DNA of 36,380 nt from Rhodothermales bacterium (GCA_034439735.1 JAWXAX010000019.1:1-36380); one strand, 5' to 3'; positions 9,904 to 18,273 are shown, counted from the first letter of the stretch. A program made the numbers and translations. Notes: generated from the sequence alone by a model not told the origin.

Positions 9904-10995
9904 TCAGGCCTGGCTGGCATATTCCCACGCCGCGTCGATTGTTTCCTCCGTCACCTGCTCGGCCACGGTGGCTTCGCCGATGCGATGGAGGACGACGAAA
10001 CGCAGGCGGCTGCCGGCTTTTTTTTTGTCGGCCTGCATCGCCTCCCGCAGTGCTGACCGGGAAAACCCGGACAAGGTTCCTGACACGGGGATGCGGCGGA
10101 CCAGCCGCTCGGCGCCGGCGATGTCCAGCCCGGGGTGCACGGCGCGCGATAGGTGCAGCGCGGCGATCATCCCGATAGCCACCGCTTCGCCATGGGTGAA
10201 CGTGCCGTATCCGGCCACCTTTTCGATGGCGTGGCCAAACGTGTGGCCGAAATTGAGGATGGCGCGCCGGCCGGACTCGCGCTCGTCCTCCTGAACCACG
10301 TCGATCTTTATCTGCGCCGCGCGGTGCAGGATGCCGGGGATCAGCACCATGTCGCGGGCCAGCACACGGTCCCAGTGCCGATCCAGCGTTTCAAACAACG
10401 CCGCGTCCGCGATGAGCGCGTGTTTGACGACCTCGGCGAGGCCGCTGAACCACTCGCGTTCGGGGAGGGTGCGAAGGGTTTCGAGGTCGGCATACACAAG
10501 GTGCGGCTGGTGAAACGCCCCGATCAGGTTTTTGCCGGCCGGATGGTTGATGCCGGTTTTTCCACCGATGGCGCTATCGACCAGTGCGATGAGTGTCGTC
10601 GGGATCTGGACGAGCGGCACGCCGCGCAGGAGGGTGGCGGCGGCGTACCCCGCAAGGTCCCCCACGACCCCGCCGCCGAGGGCGATGACGGGCGTCTTGC
10701 GGTCGATGCCGGCTTCCAGCGCGGCGTCGTAGATGTGCTGGAGGTATTCGGGGGACTTAGAGGTCTCGCCGGCCGGCAGGGTCACCAGCCGCGGCCACCA
10801 GCCGGCCGCCTCCAGCCCCCGCCGCAGCGCCTCGCCATACAGCGGCGCCAGATGCGCATCGGTCACTAGAAGGCAGAGCCCCGCCGGCAGCCCCGCCTCA
10901 CGCATCCGAGCGGGCAATTCGGCCAGCGGGCCCAGGACGTAGGCGTAGCGCCGGCCGTCCGGCAACACTACCGGGATCGGAGGGAGAACGGACAT
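9904..10995 (-). CDS. aroB: 3-dehydroquinate synthase
   Basis: Second step of the shikimate pathway, converting DAHP to 3-dehydroquinate with NAD+ and a divalent metal, in the cytoplasm. I chose ATG 10995 (MSVLPPIPVV), giving 363 residues, the normal size; the open frame upstream runs into repetitive intergenic DNA. Visible motifs are the NAD-binding GGGVVGDLAGYAA (107-119), PTTLIALVDSAIGGKTGIN (132-150), metal ligands E188 (AEVVKH), H251 (NFGHTFGH) and H268 (THGEA), plus catalytic H255. The usual Q in PTTLLAQVDS is A here, a minor change. It is probably the first gene of aroB-tamB-rnr and is divergent from the quinone oxidoreductase. Confidence 0.96.
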   Translation of the reverse strand: MSVLPPIPVVLPDGRRYAYVLGPLAELPARMREAGLPAGLCLLVTDAHLAPLYGEALRRGLEAAGWWPRLVTLPAGETSKSPEYLQHIYDAALEAGIDRKTPVIALGGGVVGDLAGYAAATLLRGVPLVQIPTTLIALVDSAIGGKTGINHPAGKNLIGAFHQPHLVYADLETLRTLPEREWFSGLAEVVKHALIADAALFETLDRHWDRVLARDMVLIPGILHRAAQIKIDVVQEDERESGRRAILNFGHTFGHAIEKVAGYGTFTHGEAVAIGMIAALHLSRAVHPGLDIAGAERLVRRIPVSGTLSGFSRSALREAMQADKKKAGSRLRFVVLHRIGEATVAEQVTEETIDAAWEYASQA

Positions 10996-10996
10996 G

Positions 10997-11203
10997 GGAT
11001 TAGCGAGTAGCGATTCGTGCTTAGCGAGTAGCGATGGGTCGGGATCGGTTGGGGAGGTTGACCGTTCAACCCGCGGTATTGGCGTTGGTCGCAATGTACC
11101 GCGTATCCTCGTCAAAGCCAGTACCACTGGATCGGAATCAGTAACTCGAACCACCTCGGCGCACATCGCCAATCGCCAATCGCTAATCGTTACTCGCTAA
11201 TCC
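10997..11203. repeat. Inverted repeat filling the aroB/qor divergent intergenic region
   Basis: ATTAGCGAGTAGCGATT-type sequence at 10997-11015 is matched, 18 of 19 bases, by its reverse complement at 11185-11203. The left arm starts one base upstream of the aroB ATG and the right arm ends one base upstream of the qor ATG (11205). Further copies of TAGCGAGTAGCGA lie at 11021-11034 and CCAATCG repeats at 11169-11180. Any promoters for the two genes must lie between or within the arms; I cannot point to a convincing one. Confidence 0.8.
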
Positions 11204-11204
11204 A

Positions 11205-12185
11205 ATGCACGTGATCCATGTAGACGGCGCCGGCTCCCACAGTCGGCTGGTGTTTGAAGAGCGCCCGATACCGGCATTCGGGCCCAATGACCTGTTGGTG
11301 CGTGTGCGGGCGACGGCGTTGAACCGGGCGGATTTGTTGCAGCGGAAAGGGATGTACCCTCCGCCAGAAGGGGCGAGCCCGATCCTTGGCCTCGAAATGG
11401 CCGGCGAGGTGGAGGCGGTCGGGCATCACGTGCGGGGCCGGCGCGTGGGCGACCGGGTCTGTGCGCTACTGCCGGGTGGGGGGTATGCGCAGTACGCCGT
11501 GGTGCCGGCGGAAATGGCGATGACGCTGCCAGACACGCTGTCCTTCGAGGAGGCGGCTGCCATTCCGGAAGTGTTTCTCACGGCGTATCAGGCGCTCGCC
11601 TGGCTCGGAAAGCTCCAGGCCGGCGAGACGGTGCTCGTCCATGCCGGAGCGAGCGGTGTCGGCACGGCGGCTATCCAACTCGCACGTACGATGGGCGCGC
11701 GCGTCATCGTCACGGCGTCGCGCCCCAAACACGCCGCCTGCCTGGCGCTCGGCGCCGAGGCCGCTATCGACTACCGCGAAGAGTCGTTTGACGCCGAGGT
11801 GATGCGCCTCACCCACCGGCACGGGGTCGATGTCGTGCTCGATGTGGTCGGGGCGGACTACTTCGAGCGCAACATCGAGTCCCTCGGGGTCGACGGCCGG
11901 CTCGTCATCCTCGCGCTCATGGGCGGCAGCCGCGTCGAATCCATCAGCCTGCGGCACATCTTCCGAAAACGGCTCCACATCCTCTGCTCGACGCTTCGCA
12001 ACCGGAGTGACGTGTACAAACTCGCACTTACTCGGGACTTTAGCACCGAAATGCTTCCCCGTTTCCAGGCGGGCGAACTCGCTCCGGTCATCGACACGGT
12101 CTACGACTGGACCGACGCCGAGACGGCGCACAGCCGCATGGAGGCCAACCTGAATACGGGGAAGCTGGTGCTTCGGGTTACCTGA
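11205..12185 (+). CDS. NAD(P)H:quinone oxidoreductase, zinc-free MDR family (PIG3/QOR type)
   Basis: Medium-chain dehydrogenase/reductase of 326 residues lacking the structural zinc cysteines. N-terminal GroES-like catalytic domain with ALNRADLLQRKGMYPPP (38-54) and GLEMAGEV (62-69), then a Rossmann domain with the nucleotide-binding AGASGVGTAA (147-156), and ends LNTGKLVLRV as PIG3 homologues do. The family reduces quinones or other alpha,beta-unsaturated carbonyls with NAD(P)H; the physiological substrate here is unknown. The ATG at 11205 follows the inverted repeat by one base and has no Shine-Dalgarno, so it may be leaderless or depend on the repeat for its 5' end. Confidence 0.92.
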   Translation: MHVIHVDGAGSHSRLVFEERPIPAFGPNDLLVRVRATALNRADLLQRKGMYPPPEGASPILGLEMAGEVEAVGHHVRGRRVGDRVCALLPGGGYAQYAVVPAEMAMTLPDTLSFEEAAAIPEVFLTAYQALAWLGKLQAGETVLVHAGASGVGTAAIQLARTMGARVIVTASRPKHAACLALGAEAAIDYREESFDAEVMRLTHRHGVDVVLDVVGADYFERNIESLGVDGRLVILALMGGSRVESISLRHIFRKRLHILCSTLRNRSDVYKLALTRDFSTEMLPRFQAGELAPVIDTVYDWTDAETAHSRMEANLNTGKLVLRVT

Positions 12186-12201
12186 AGGGTGTTTCGCGGG
12201 G

Positions 12202-12269
12202 CCTGCAAGGACACGCAAAATATGGCGTCTCTACGGTTTGGAAACCGACGTTTTTGCCTGTTTCTGACC
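12202..12269 (+). repeat. 68-nt two-hairpin dispersed repeat, copy A
   Basis: One of three copies in the window (others at 30113-30180 and, reversed, 35853-35921). Layout: an imperfect GACACGCAA/TGGCGTCTC stem, then ACGGTTTGGAAACCG as a second hairpin, then GTTTTT and a conserved tail CTGTTTCTGACC. It sits 17 nt after the quinone oxidoreductase stop. The first stem has decayed compared with copy B. Confidence 0.85.
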
Positions 12270-12286
12270 CTCGCGCGTATCGTCGC

Positions 12287-13150
12287 TTACTTAACTCGCA
12301 TCATCTGACGGATGGCTACATAGTCCGCCGTCTCCAGGCGGTAGACGTAGAGGCCGGAGGCGACGCGCGAGCCATCGAACGCTACCTCGTGGTAGCCGGC
12401 CGGCAGCAGGCCATCCACCCGATCATCGACTCGTTCAGGGTGACGCGGCGGCGTAGGCCGTGCCGTATTATCCGTAGAAATCCGATTGGATGAGGCTACT
12501 CGGCGACGTCGTCAGCGTGCTGGCCTTCATGGCCACATCGAACCCGCCGATCAGATTCCAGCCGGCGACGAGCGGCACCGAGAAGAGGTTCCAGCCGGCT
12601 TAAACCGAGATGTCCTCACATGGCCCCTCGGCGTACTTTTCGATGACAAGCGTCGTGATCTCCTGGTCACTCAAGACGTACTTTGTGGTGGTGGCCATGT
12701 CGATATTGACGATGCCGCCATTGATCGTATCTTTACGTCGAAAATCGCCCGCCAGCAGGGTGGTCGGGTCCCACGTAAACGTGAACGAGTGGGTGCCCGA
12801 TAACGTAATCGTCCAGGTCGCCCGGGCGGAGGCGTTGCTGCGGTAGTCGGTATCCGAAAACGTTTTCCCATCCGGGAAGCGGAAGCGAGCGCCGAAAATC
12901 CCGGGTGGCGGGTTGGGCGGCGTTTCGGTCTCTCCGCAAGCGGCATTCATTGCATCCGAGGCGGGGGAGGACTGGCCAATAGTCAACGTGGCGACACTTT
13001 TCTTCGCGTCCTGCACAAGATCGGCGTTTCCCATGCCGCCCCGCAGGCTGACAGGGCAGGCACCGGCTGGGCGCCAGGGACGGCGAACGATGTCAGAATC
13101 GCAAACGTGAGGAAAGCGCGTACCACGAGGCACGATGTAACAGAGGACAT
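12287..13150 (-). pseudogene. Decayed secreted protein with T9SS-like C-terminal sorting domain
   Basis: Reading on the minus strand, an ATG at 13150 opens a signal peptide (MSSVTSCLVVRAFLTFAI...AQP). The frame then shifts near 13060-13080, and the mature part continues in another frame (NADLVQDAKKSVATLTIG to GPCEDISV) until an in-frame TAA at 12600-12602. The text goes on in that frame (AGWNLFSVPLVAGWNLIGGF) to a second TAA, a TGA and another frameshift. It ends in a third frame with LLPAGYHEVAFDGS...ASGLYVYRLET...QMMRVK, the type A/FlgD-like end used for type IX secretion in this phylum. At least three lesions make it a pseudogene. Original function unknown, cell-surface or secreted. Confidence 0.75.
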
Positions 13151-13300
13151 AATCGCCTAATGCCGGTTTGCCGTCAAAACGGGGTGCAACAAAAAGGTGG
13201 GGTTTGGTTCGAGTAAGCGGTCTGGCGGAAGGAATATTTATGTGATGGGCAAGTAATTCCGTGCTCGGTCTGGCACGTCACCAGTGGATCGATCAGGTTT

Positions 13301-16300
13301 ATGGATGGGCTAGAATGGTTGATCGCCGGCGTGGCTGCCGGCGTAGGTGTTTGGATAGGCCTCTTTCTGGGCGGAAGACGGGTCATTACCCCCGCGCCGC
13401 CATCGACGGCGCCCGTGGAGGACGACCCGGCCGTGGCCCTGTACGCCCTGGCCGAAGGTCTCGAAGCCTTCGTGCACCGCTCGGCGCATCCACGCGACCT
13501 CCTCACACACCAACCTTTCCTGGAAGGCGTCGAACGACTTACCGTGACTTCGTTTGACGATGAATCATTGCTGGGTTATGCATTGGGAGAGAACCTCCCC
13601 ATTTCCTGCATGGCCTTCGAGGCGCTCGCGCGCCGGCCGGCCGACCCGTCGATCGCCGACCGTCTGCTCCTTCAGCTCGAGCGGATCTATCTGTGGCCCC
13701 TCTTTTTTGCCCTCCGCGCGCTGAGTGCCCATGTCGGGCCGGCCGGCATCGGCCGGCTCGTCGCCTCCGGGCAGGAGTGGTGGACTCAGCAGCCTCAGGT
13801 ACTGGAATTTTTGAGAGGGTGGATCGAGGAGCGGCTCGCCGCGGGCGAAGCGCCGGCGTTCCATGGAGCGCTGGACCTCGTCGACGACGAGCAGATGGAT
13901 GGGATCGAGGCGGTGCTGGCGGCGCTCAAAATCGACCGGCTGGGGCCGATGGTGGCGGAGGCGCGCGCCTGGCGCGAAGTCCGCATCGACCGCGACGCCC
14001 TGGCCCGCATCGGCGCCGTTTGGGCCGAGCCGCCGTCGGACGACACGATCCCGCATGACGCCCTGACGCGGCTGCGCCATCTGGCGCTGGAAGCGCTCCG
14101 ACAGGAGCGGCCCCGGTCGGTGCTGCTTGTGGGGGAACCAGGCGTGGGGAAGTCGACCCTTATCCGTGCCATCGCGGGTCAACTGTACGCGGAGGGGTGG
14201 ACGATTTTTGAAGCCGGCGCCATGGAGGTGGTGGCCGGCCAGATGTACATCGGGCAACTCGAGGAGCGCATGCAGGAGCTGATTCGCAACCTCGCCGGCA
14301 GACGGCGGGTGTTGTGGATGGTGGGCAATGCGCACGACCTCATTTTCGCCGGCTGGCACCGCGACAATCCACGCAGTGTACTGGACATGATTGCCCCGTA
14401 CATCGAAAAAGGCGATATCACGGTGATCGGAGAGGTCGAGCCGGCCGCCTACGAGCGGATCGTGCAAGTCCGACCCCACCTGCGCGCCGGCCTCAAGACG
14501 GTCACCGTCGATCCCCTCGACGATGCCGGCACGCTCGCTCTCGCCCGTGCGTGGTGCGTAAAACGCAACGCCGCGCTGTCGGACTACGCGCTACAGGAAG
14601 CCTTTCAGATGGCTCGAAACTACCTGGACCGGTCCGCCGCCCCCGGCCATCTCCTCGCGTTTCTGCATCTCGCGCTTGCCGCTCACGCCGCCACGGGACG
14701 GACAGATCCGCCGGCCGTCGACGACATGATCGCTACCTTATCGGACCTGACGGGTCTCCCGGTGTCGTTGCTGAACGATCGGGATCGGCTGGATCTCGGC
14801 GCGTTGCGGGAAACCTTCGAGAAGTCCGTCCTGGGGCAACCCGAAGCGGTCGACTGCCTCGTCGAGCGTGTCGCCATGCTCAAGGCCGGCCTCTGCGACC
14901 CCACCCGGCCGGCGGGCGTCTTCCTCTTCGTCGGCCCGACGGGCACGGGCAAGACGGAGATCGCCAAAACCCTGGCGACGTTTCTGTTTGGAGCGCCGGA
15001 GCGGATGATCCGGCTCGACATGAGCGAATTCATGACGGAGGACTCCCTGCTCCGGCTCCTGGGCGAGGCGGAGCGCGGGTCGGACGCCGTGGCCCTGGTC
15101 AACCAGATCCGAAAACAGCCGTTTTCGGTTGTCCTGCTGGATGAGTTCGAGAAGGCGCACCCGAGCGTGTGGGACCTCTTCCTGCAGGTGTTCGACGACG
15201 GCCGGCTTACGGACCGGCGCGGCCAGACGGCCGATTTTCGCCACGCCATCATCATACTGACGTCCAACCTGGGCGCGGCCGTGCCGGCCGGCGCCGGCGT
15301 GGGTTTCGGTGGCGAAAAACGGGTTTTTTCAGCGGAAAGCGTCCGCCGCGCCGCGCAACAGACGTTCCGCCCCGAATTCCTGAACCGCCTCGACCGGGTC
15401 GTCGTCTTCCGTCCGCTCAGCCGGGTAATCGCGCGGGACATCCTCCAGAAAGAGCTGCGCGATGTGCTCACGCGGCGCGGGTTCAGAAGTCGCGAGTGGG
15501 CGGTTGAGTGGGAGGAGTCTGCCCTCGATTTTTTACTCGAGAAGGGGTTCAGCGACGAGCTGGGCGCCCGGCCGCTCAAACGAGCCATCGAGCGCTACGT
15601 GCTTTCGCCGCTGGCGCTCACGATCGTCAATCACCAGTTTCCGGAGGGCGACCAGTTTCTATTCATCCGTAGCCGGGGCGATGGGTTGGATGTGGAGTTC
15701 ATCGACCCGGACCAGCCCGACCCCGAACCGCCCGCGACCCGCTCGGGCAAATCGGCCGGCCAGAAATTCTCCCTGGAGCCGCTCGTGCTCGAGCCGGCGG
15801 GCACCCGGGCGGAAGTCGATGGCCTGTTCGATCGCTACGAAGCCCTGGAAGATCGGATCGATTCCAATGCCTGGGTCCAGGACAAAGCGGAGGCGCTGGC
15901 CCGCACGGCCGATCCGGCCTTCTGGGGCTGGGAGGGCCGGTTCGAGGTCCTGGCCAGGGTGGAATTCATGGACCGGATCGAACGCGCCATGGGGACGGCC
16001 GATGCGCTGCTCGGCCGGCTCGGCGGGGATGGGAAAGAGGATCGCGCCGCGTATTCACCCGTGTTGGTGCAACGGCTCGCGCAGCGCCTGTATGTGCTGG
16101 AGCAGGCCCTGGGGCAGGAGGCGACCGGCCGGCCGCGCGACGCGTTCTTGCGGATCGAGGCGCGCGGGGCTGAAGCAAACGTTTTCGCGCGCACACTGGC
16201 CGCGATGTATGTCGCCTGGGCCGAAAAACGCCAGATGCGCCACGTAGTGCTTCAGCCACTGGCCGAAGTCCCGACAGCCGAAGGGCGGTTTACCCTCGCG

Positions 16301-16636
16301 GTCGCCGGCTTCGGGGCGTATGTTATCCTCGCCAGAGAAGAAGGCTGGCATGTGTGGGAAGCCCCGCGCGAAGGCAAGACCTTCACGCGCGTCAAAGTCC
16401 GGGTACGGGTGGAGCCACAGCCCCTGGCCGTGGCGGATACCGTCGCAGGGCTGCGGACCCAGGCCGACCAGGGGTTCCTCGGGATAAAAGCCTCCGAACG
16501 GTCGCCCGCCGACACGATCGTTCGACGCTACCGGGAGGCGCCGTCACCCCTGGTTCGGGATAGCCGCGGCGCCTGGCGCACCGGCCGGCTGGATCGGGTA
16601 CTCGCCGGCGATTTCGACGTGATGGGCGGGTTGTAG
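13301..16636 (+). CDS. Membrane-anchored ClpB/ClpA-like double AAA+ ATPase fused to a GGQ-less release factor 2-like module
   Basis: 1111 residues, no close family name known to me. Residues 7-24 form one membrane anchor, replacing the Clp N-domain. About 45-245 is helical and unrecognised. AAA+ module 1 (about 250-470) has Walker A GEPGVGKST (278-286) and pore loop QMYIGQLEER (314-323), but Walker B reads VLWMVGNAHDL (337-347) without the acidic pair. Module 2 (about 500-790) has Walker A GPTGTGKTE (545-553), Walker B VVLLDEFEKAH (610-620), sensor 1 TSNLG, NRLDR and sensor 2 GARPLKRAIER, yet lacks the GYVG pore loop. Residues about 838-1111 align by eye with RF2: DPAFW (871-875), AFLRIEARGAEANVFARTL (948-966), GWHVWEAPREG (1015-1025, where RF2 has SPF), and the RF2 tail VRRYREAPSPLVRD to LDRVLAGDFD. 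The GGQ domain is absent. It converges on htrA. Confidence 0.85.
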   Translation: MDGLEWLIAGVAAGVGVWIGLFLGGRRVITPAPPSTAPVEDDPAVALYALAEGLEAFVHRSAHPRDLLTHQPFLEGVERLTVTSFDDESLLGYALGENLPISCMAFEALARRPADPSIADRLLLQLERIYLWPLFFALRALSAHVGPAGIGRLVASGQEWWTQQPQVLEFLRGWIEERLAAGEAPAFHGALDLVDDEQMDGIEAVLAALKIDRLGPMVAEARAWREVRIDRDALARIGAVWAEPPSDDTIPHDALTRLRHLALEALRQERPRSVLLVGEPGVGKSTLIRAIAGQLYAEGWTIFEAGAMEVVAGQMYIGQLEERMQELIRNLAGRRRVLWMVGNAHDLIFAGWHRDNPRSVLDMIAPYIEKGDITVIGEVEPAAYERIVQVRPHLRAGLKTVTVDPLDDAGTLALARAWCVKRNAALSDYALQEAFQMARNYLDRSAAPGHLLAFLHLALAAHAATGRTDPPAVDDMIATLSDLTGLPVSLLNDRDRLDLGALRETFEKSVLGQPEAVDCLVERVAMLKAGLCDPTRPAGVFLFVGPTGTGKTEIAKTLATFLFGAPERMIRLDMSEFMTEDSLLRLLGEAERGSDAVALVNQIRKQPFSVVLLDEFEKAHPSVWDLFLQVFDDGRLTDRRGQTADFRHAIIILTSNLGAAVPAGAGVGFGGEKRVFSAESVRRAAQQTFRPEFLNRLDRVVVFRPLSRVIARDILQKELRDVLTRRGFRSREWAVEWEESALDFLLEKGFSDELGARPLKRAIERYVLSPLALTIVNHQFPEGDQFLFIRSRGDGLDVEFIDPDQPDPEPPATRSGKSAGQKFSLEPLVLEPAGTRAEVDGLFDRYEALEDRIDSNAWVQDKAEALARTADPAFWGWEGRFEVLARVEFMDRIERAMGTADALLGRLGGDGKEDRAAYSPVLVQRLAQRLYVLEQALGQEATGRPRDAFLRIEARGAEANVFARTLAAMYVAWAEKRQMRHVVLQPLAEVPTAEGRFTLAVAGFGAYVILAREEGWHVWEAPREGKTFTRVKVRVRVEPQPLAVADTVAGLRTQADQGFLGIKASERSPADTIVRRYREAPSPLVRDSRGAWRTGRLDRVLAGDFDVMGGL

Positions 16637-16707
16637 GGGCGCACGACCGTGCGCCCCTTGATACCAACCCGAGATTTTTGCGAGCACGCACGGCCGTGCG
16701 CCCCTAC
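16633..16707. terminator. Nested palindrome between convergent AAA+ and htrA genes
   Basis: GTAGGGGCGCACGACCGTGC (16633-16652) pairs with GCACGGCCGTGCGCCCCTAC (16688-16707), 19 of 20 bases. Each arm is itself palindromic (for example GGGGCGCACG...CGTGCGCCCC). The TAG stops of both genes (16634-16636 on plus, 16704-16706 on minus) lie inside the arms. A run of five T follows at 16674-16678. A bidirectional terminator role is likely but inferred. Confidence 0.65.
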
Positions 16708-18266
16708 GGCTTCGTCAGCGCCGTCAGGAACGACACCGGATCGCCATTTTGTGAACGGACAACGCGTACGAGGAAGGATTCGCCGGCCTTGATGTCCCGG
16801 TAGATCCGCAGGAATTCGCTTCGAGAGTCCACCGGTTTGCGATCCACCTCGGTGATGATATCTCCGCGGCGCAATTCGGCGCTTCGGAACGCCTGGCTGC
16901 TCTCGTTGATGCCGGTGATCACGACGCCCGTAATCTCCTGTTGTTCGAGCCCCAGACTCTGGAGGATCTCATCGGACACGTCCCGCAGGTTTGTCAACCC
17001 GAGCGCTTCGACGCCGGATTCGGCTTCGCGTTCGGCGTCGGGCCGGTTGTTGGCGACAGCCTCCTCATCGGGGCGCTCGCCGAGGGTAACGTCCACCGTA
17101 CGTTTCTGGCCGGTTTCCTGATTGATGACACCCAGGCTGACCGATTCCCCCGGCTGTTTGTTGCCGATCGTCGTGCGCAGCTGGTTGGCGTCCAGCAGGT
17201 CCTGGCCATTGACGGAGACGATGATTTCGTTCTGCTTCAGGCCGGCCTTTTCGGCGGCGCTGCCATCCGTCACGCGTGTAATCTGAGCCGCGCCACGGGG
17301 GACATCGAGCAGGTTCGAAAGCGCCTCGCTGACGCCGTCAAAGTTGACCCCCAGCATGCCGCGGCGGACACTGCCGTGTTCGATCAGCTGGTCGGCCACG
17401 TTCTGCACGACATCCACCGGGATCGCGAAGCCGATGCCCTGATTCCCGCCGGAGCGAGAAAAGATGGCGGAATTGATCCCGATGAGCCGGCCCTGGAGAT
17501 CCACCAGCGGTCCGCCCGAGTTCCCCGGGTTGATCGCCGCATCGGTCTGGATAAAGCTCGCATACACGTTGAGCTGCGAGATCTCGTTACTCGTCCGCCC
17601 CAGCGCGCTCACGATGCCGGCTGTTACCGTGTTGCCCAGATCCTCGCTCAGCGGCGAGCCAATGGCCATCACCCACTGCCCGACGCGCAGCCGATCTACG
17701 TCGCCAAAGGATACATGAGGCATATTGGCGCTTTCGATCTTGATGACCGCCAGATCGCTTAGGGGGTCCGCACCGATAACGGTGGCATCGAAGAATCGGC
17801 CATCGGAGAGGCGGACCTTGAGCTCGTCGGCTCCATTGATCACGTGGTTGTTAGTGATGATGTAGCCATCCGCACGAATCAACACGCCGGATCCGAGCCC
17901 GTCGGATCGGAACTCTTGCTGCGGGCTGTCGCCGCCGCCTCCGAAGGGATTAAAGAACTCCTCAAACGGCGTCCCTTCCAGCATCTGTTGCTGGCTGACC
18001 ACCTTTTCCGATCGGACCTGTACGACCGTCGGAGTGACGCTTTCCGCCACCAGGGTGAACGCTTCCTCCAACGCCAGCGCAGGCGCAACTCGCTCCCGGT
18101 CAATGGCGGTCGTTCCACCCTCCTGGCCGGCTGTCGAAGCGGCGTGGGTATTCGTCGTAATCGCTTCGTCCGAGAACAGATTCGAACCGGCAGTCATGAA
18201 GAAAATGCCCCCCAGGAACGACGCGATAACAAATAACGCGATAGGAATCGTTCGTTTCACACTCAT
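16704..18266 (-). CDS. degQ: Deg/HtrA (Do-type) periplasmic serine protease
   Basis: Envelope protease/chaperone of 520 residues. A membrane anchor or uncleaved signal lies at about residues 7-27. The trypsin-like domain carries the catalytic triad H141 (TNNHVI), D171 (SDLAVIKI) and S250 (NPGNSGGPL). Two PDZ domains follow (about 300-390 and 430-515), the second short. A glycine-rich LA loop (NPFGGGGD, 106-113) precedes the histidine as in Deg proteases. The ATG at 18266 has a clear Shine-Dalgarno. It is monocistronic, convergent with the AAA+ gene. The symbol is generic: DegP, DegQ and DegS cannot be told apart safely, though two PDZ domains argue against DegS. Confidence 0.93.
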   Translation of the reverse strand: MSVKRTIPIALFVIASFLGGIFFMTAGSNLFSDEAITTNTHAASTAGQEGGTTAIDRERVAPALALEEAFTLVAESVTPTVVQVRSEKVVSQQQMLEGTPFEEFFNPFGGGGDSPQQEFRSDGLGSGVLIRADGYIITNNHVINGADELKVRLSDGRFFDATVIGADPLSDLAVIKIESANMPHVSFGDVDRLRVGQWVMAIGSPLSEDLGNTVTAGIVSALGRTSNEISQLNVYASFIQTDAAINPGNSGGPLVDLQGRLIGINSAIFSRSGGNQGIGFAIPVDVVQNVADQLIEHGSVRRGMLGVNFDGVSEALSNLLDVPRGAAQITRVTDGSAAEKAGLKQNEIIVSVNGQDLLDANQLRTTIGNKQPGESVSLGVINQETGQKRTVDVTLGERPDEEAVANNRPDAEREAESGVEALGLTNLRDVSDEILQSLGLEQQEITGVVITGINESSQAFRSAELRRGDIITEVDRKPVDSRSEFLRIYRDIKAGESFLVRVVRSQNGDPVSFLTALTKP

Positions 18267-18273
18267 GTTCTAA

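Noticed and set aside
8416-10056. 546-residue open frame on the plus strand
   Set aside because: It is antisense to tamB and aroB, rich in Arg/Gly/Val as expected for a high-GC shadow frame, and has no recognisable domain; tamB/aroB explain the DNA.
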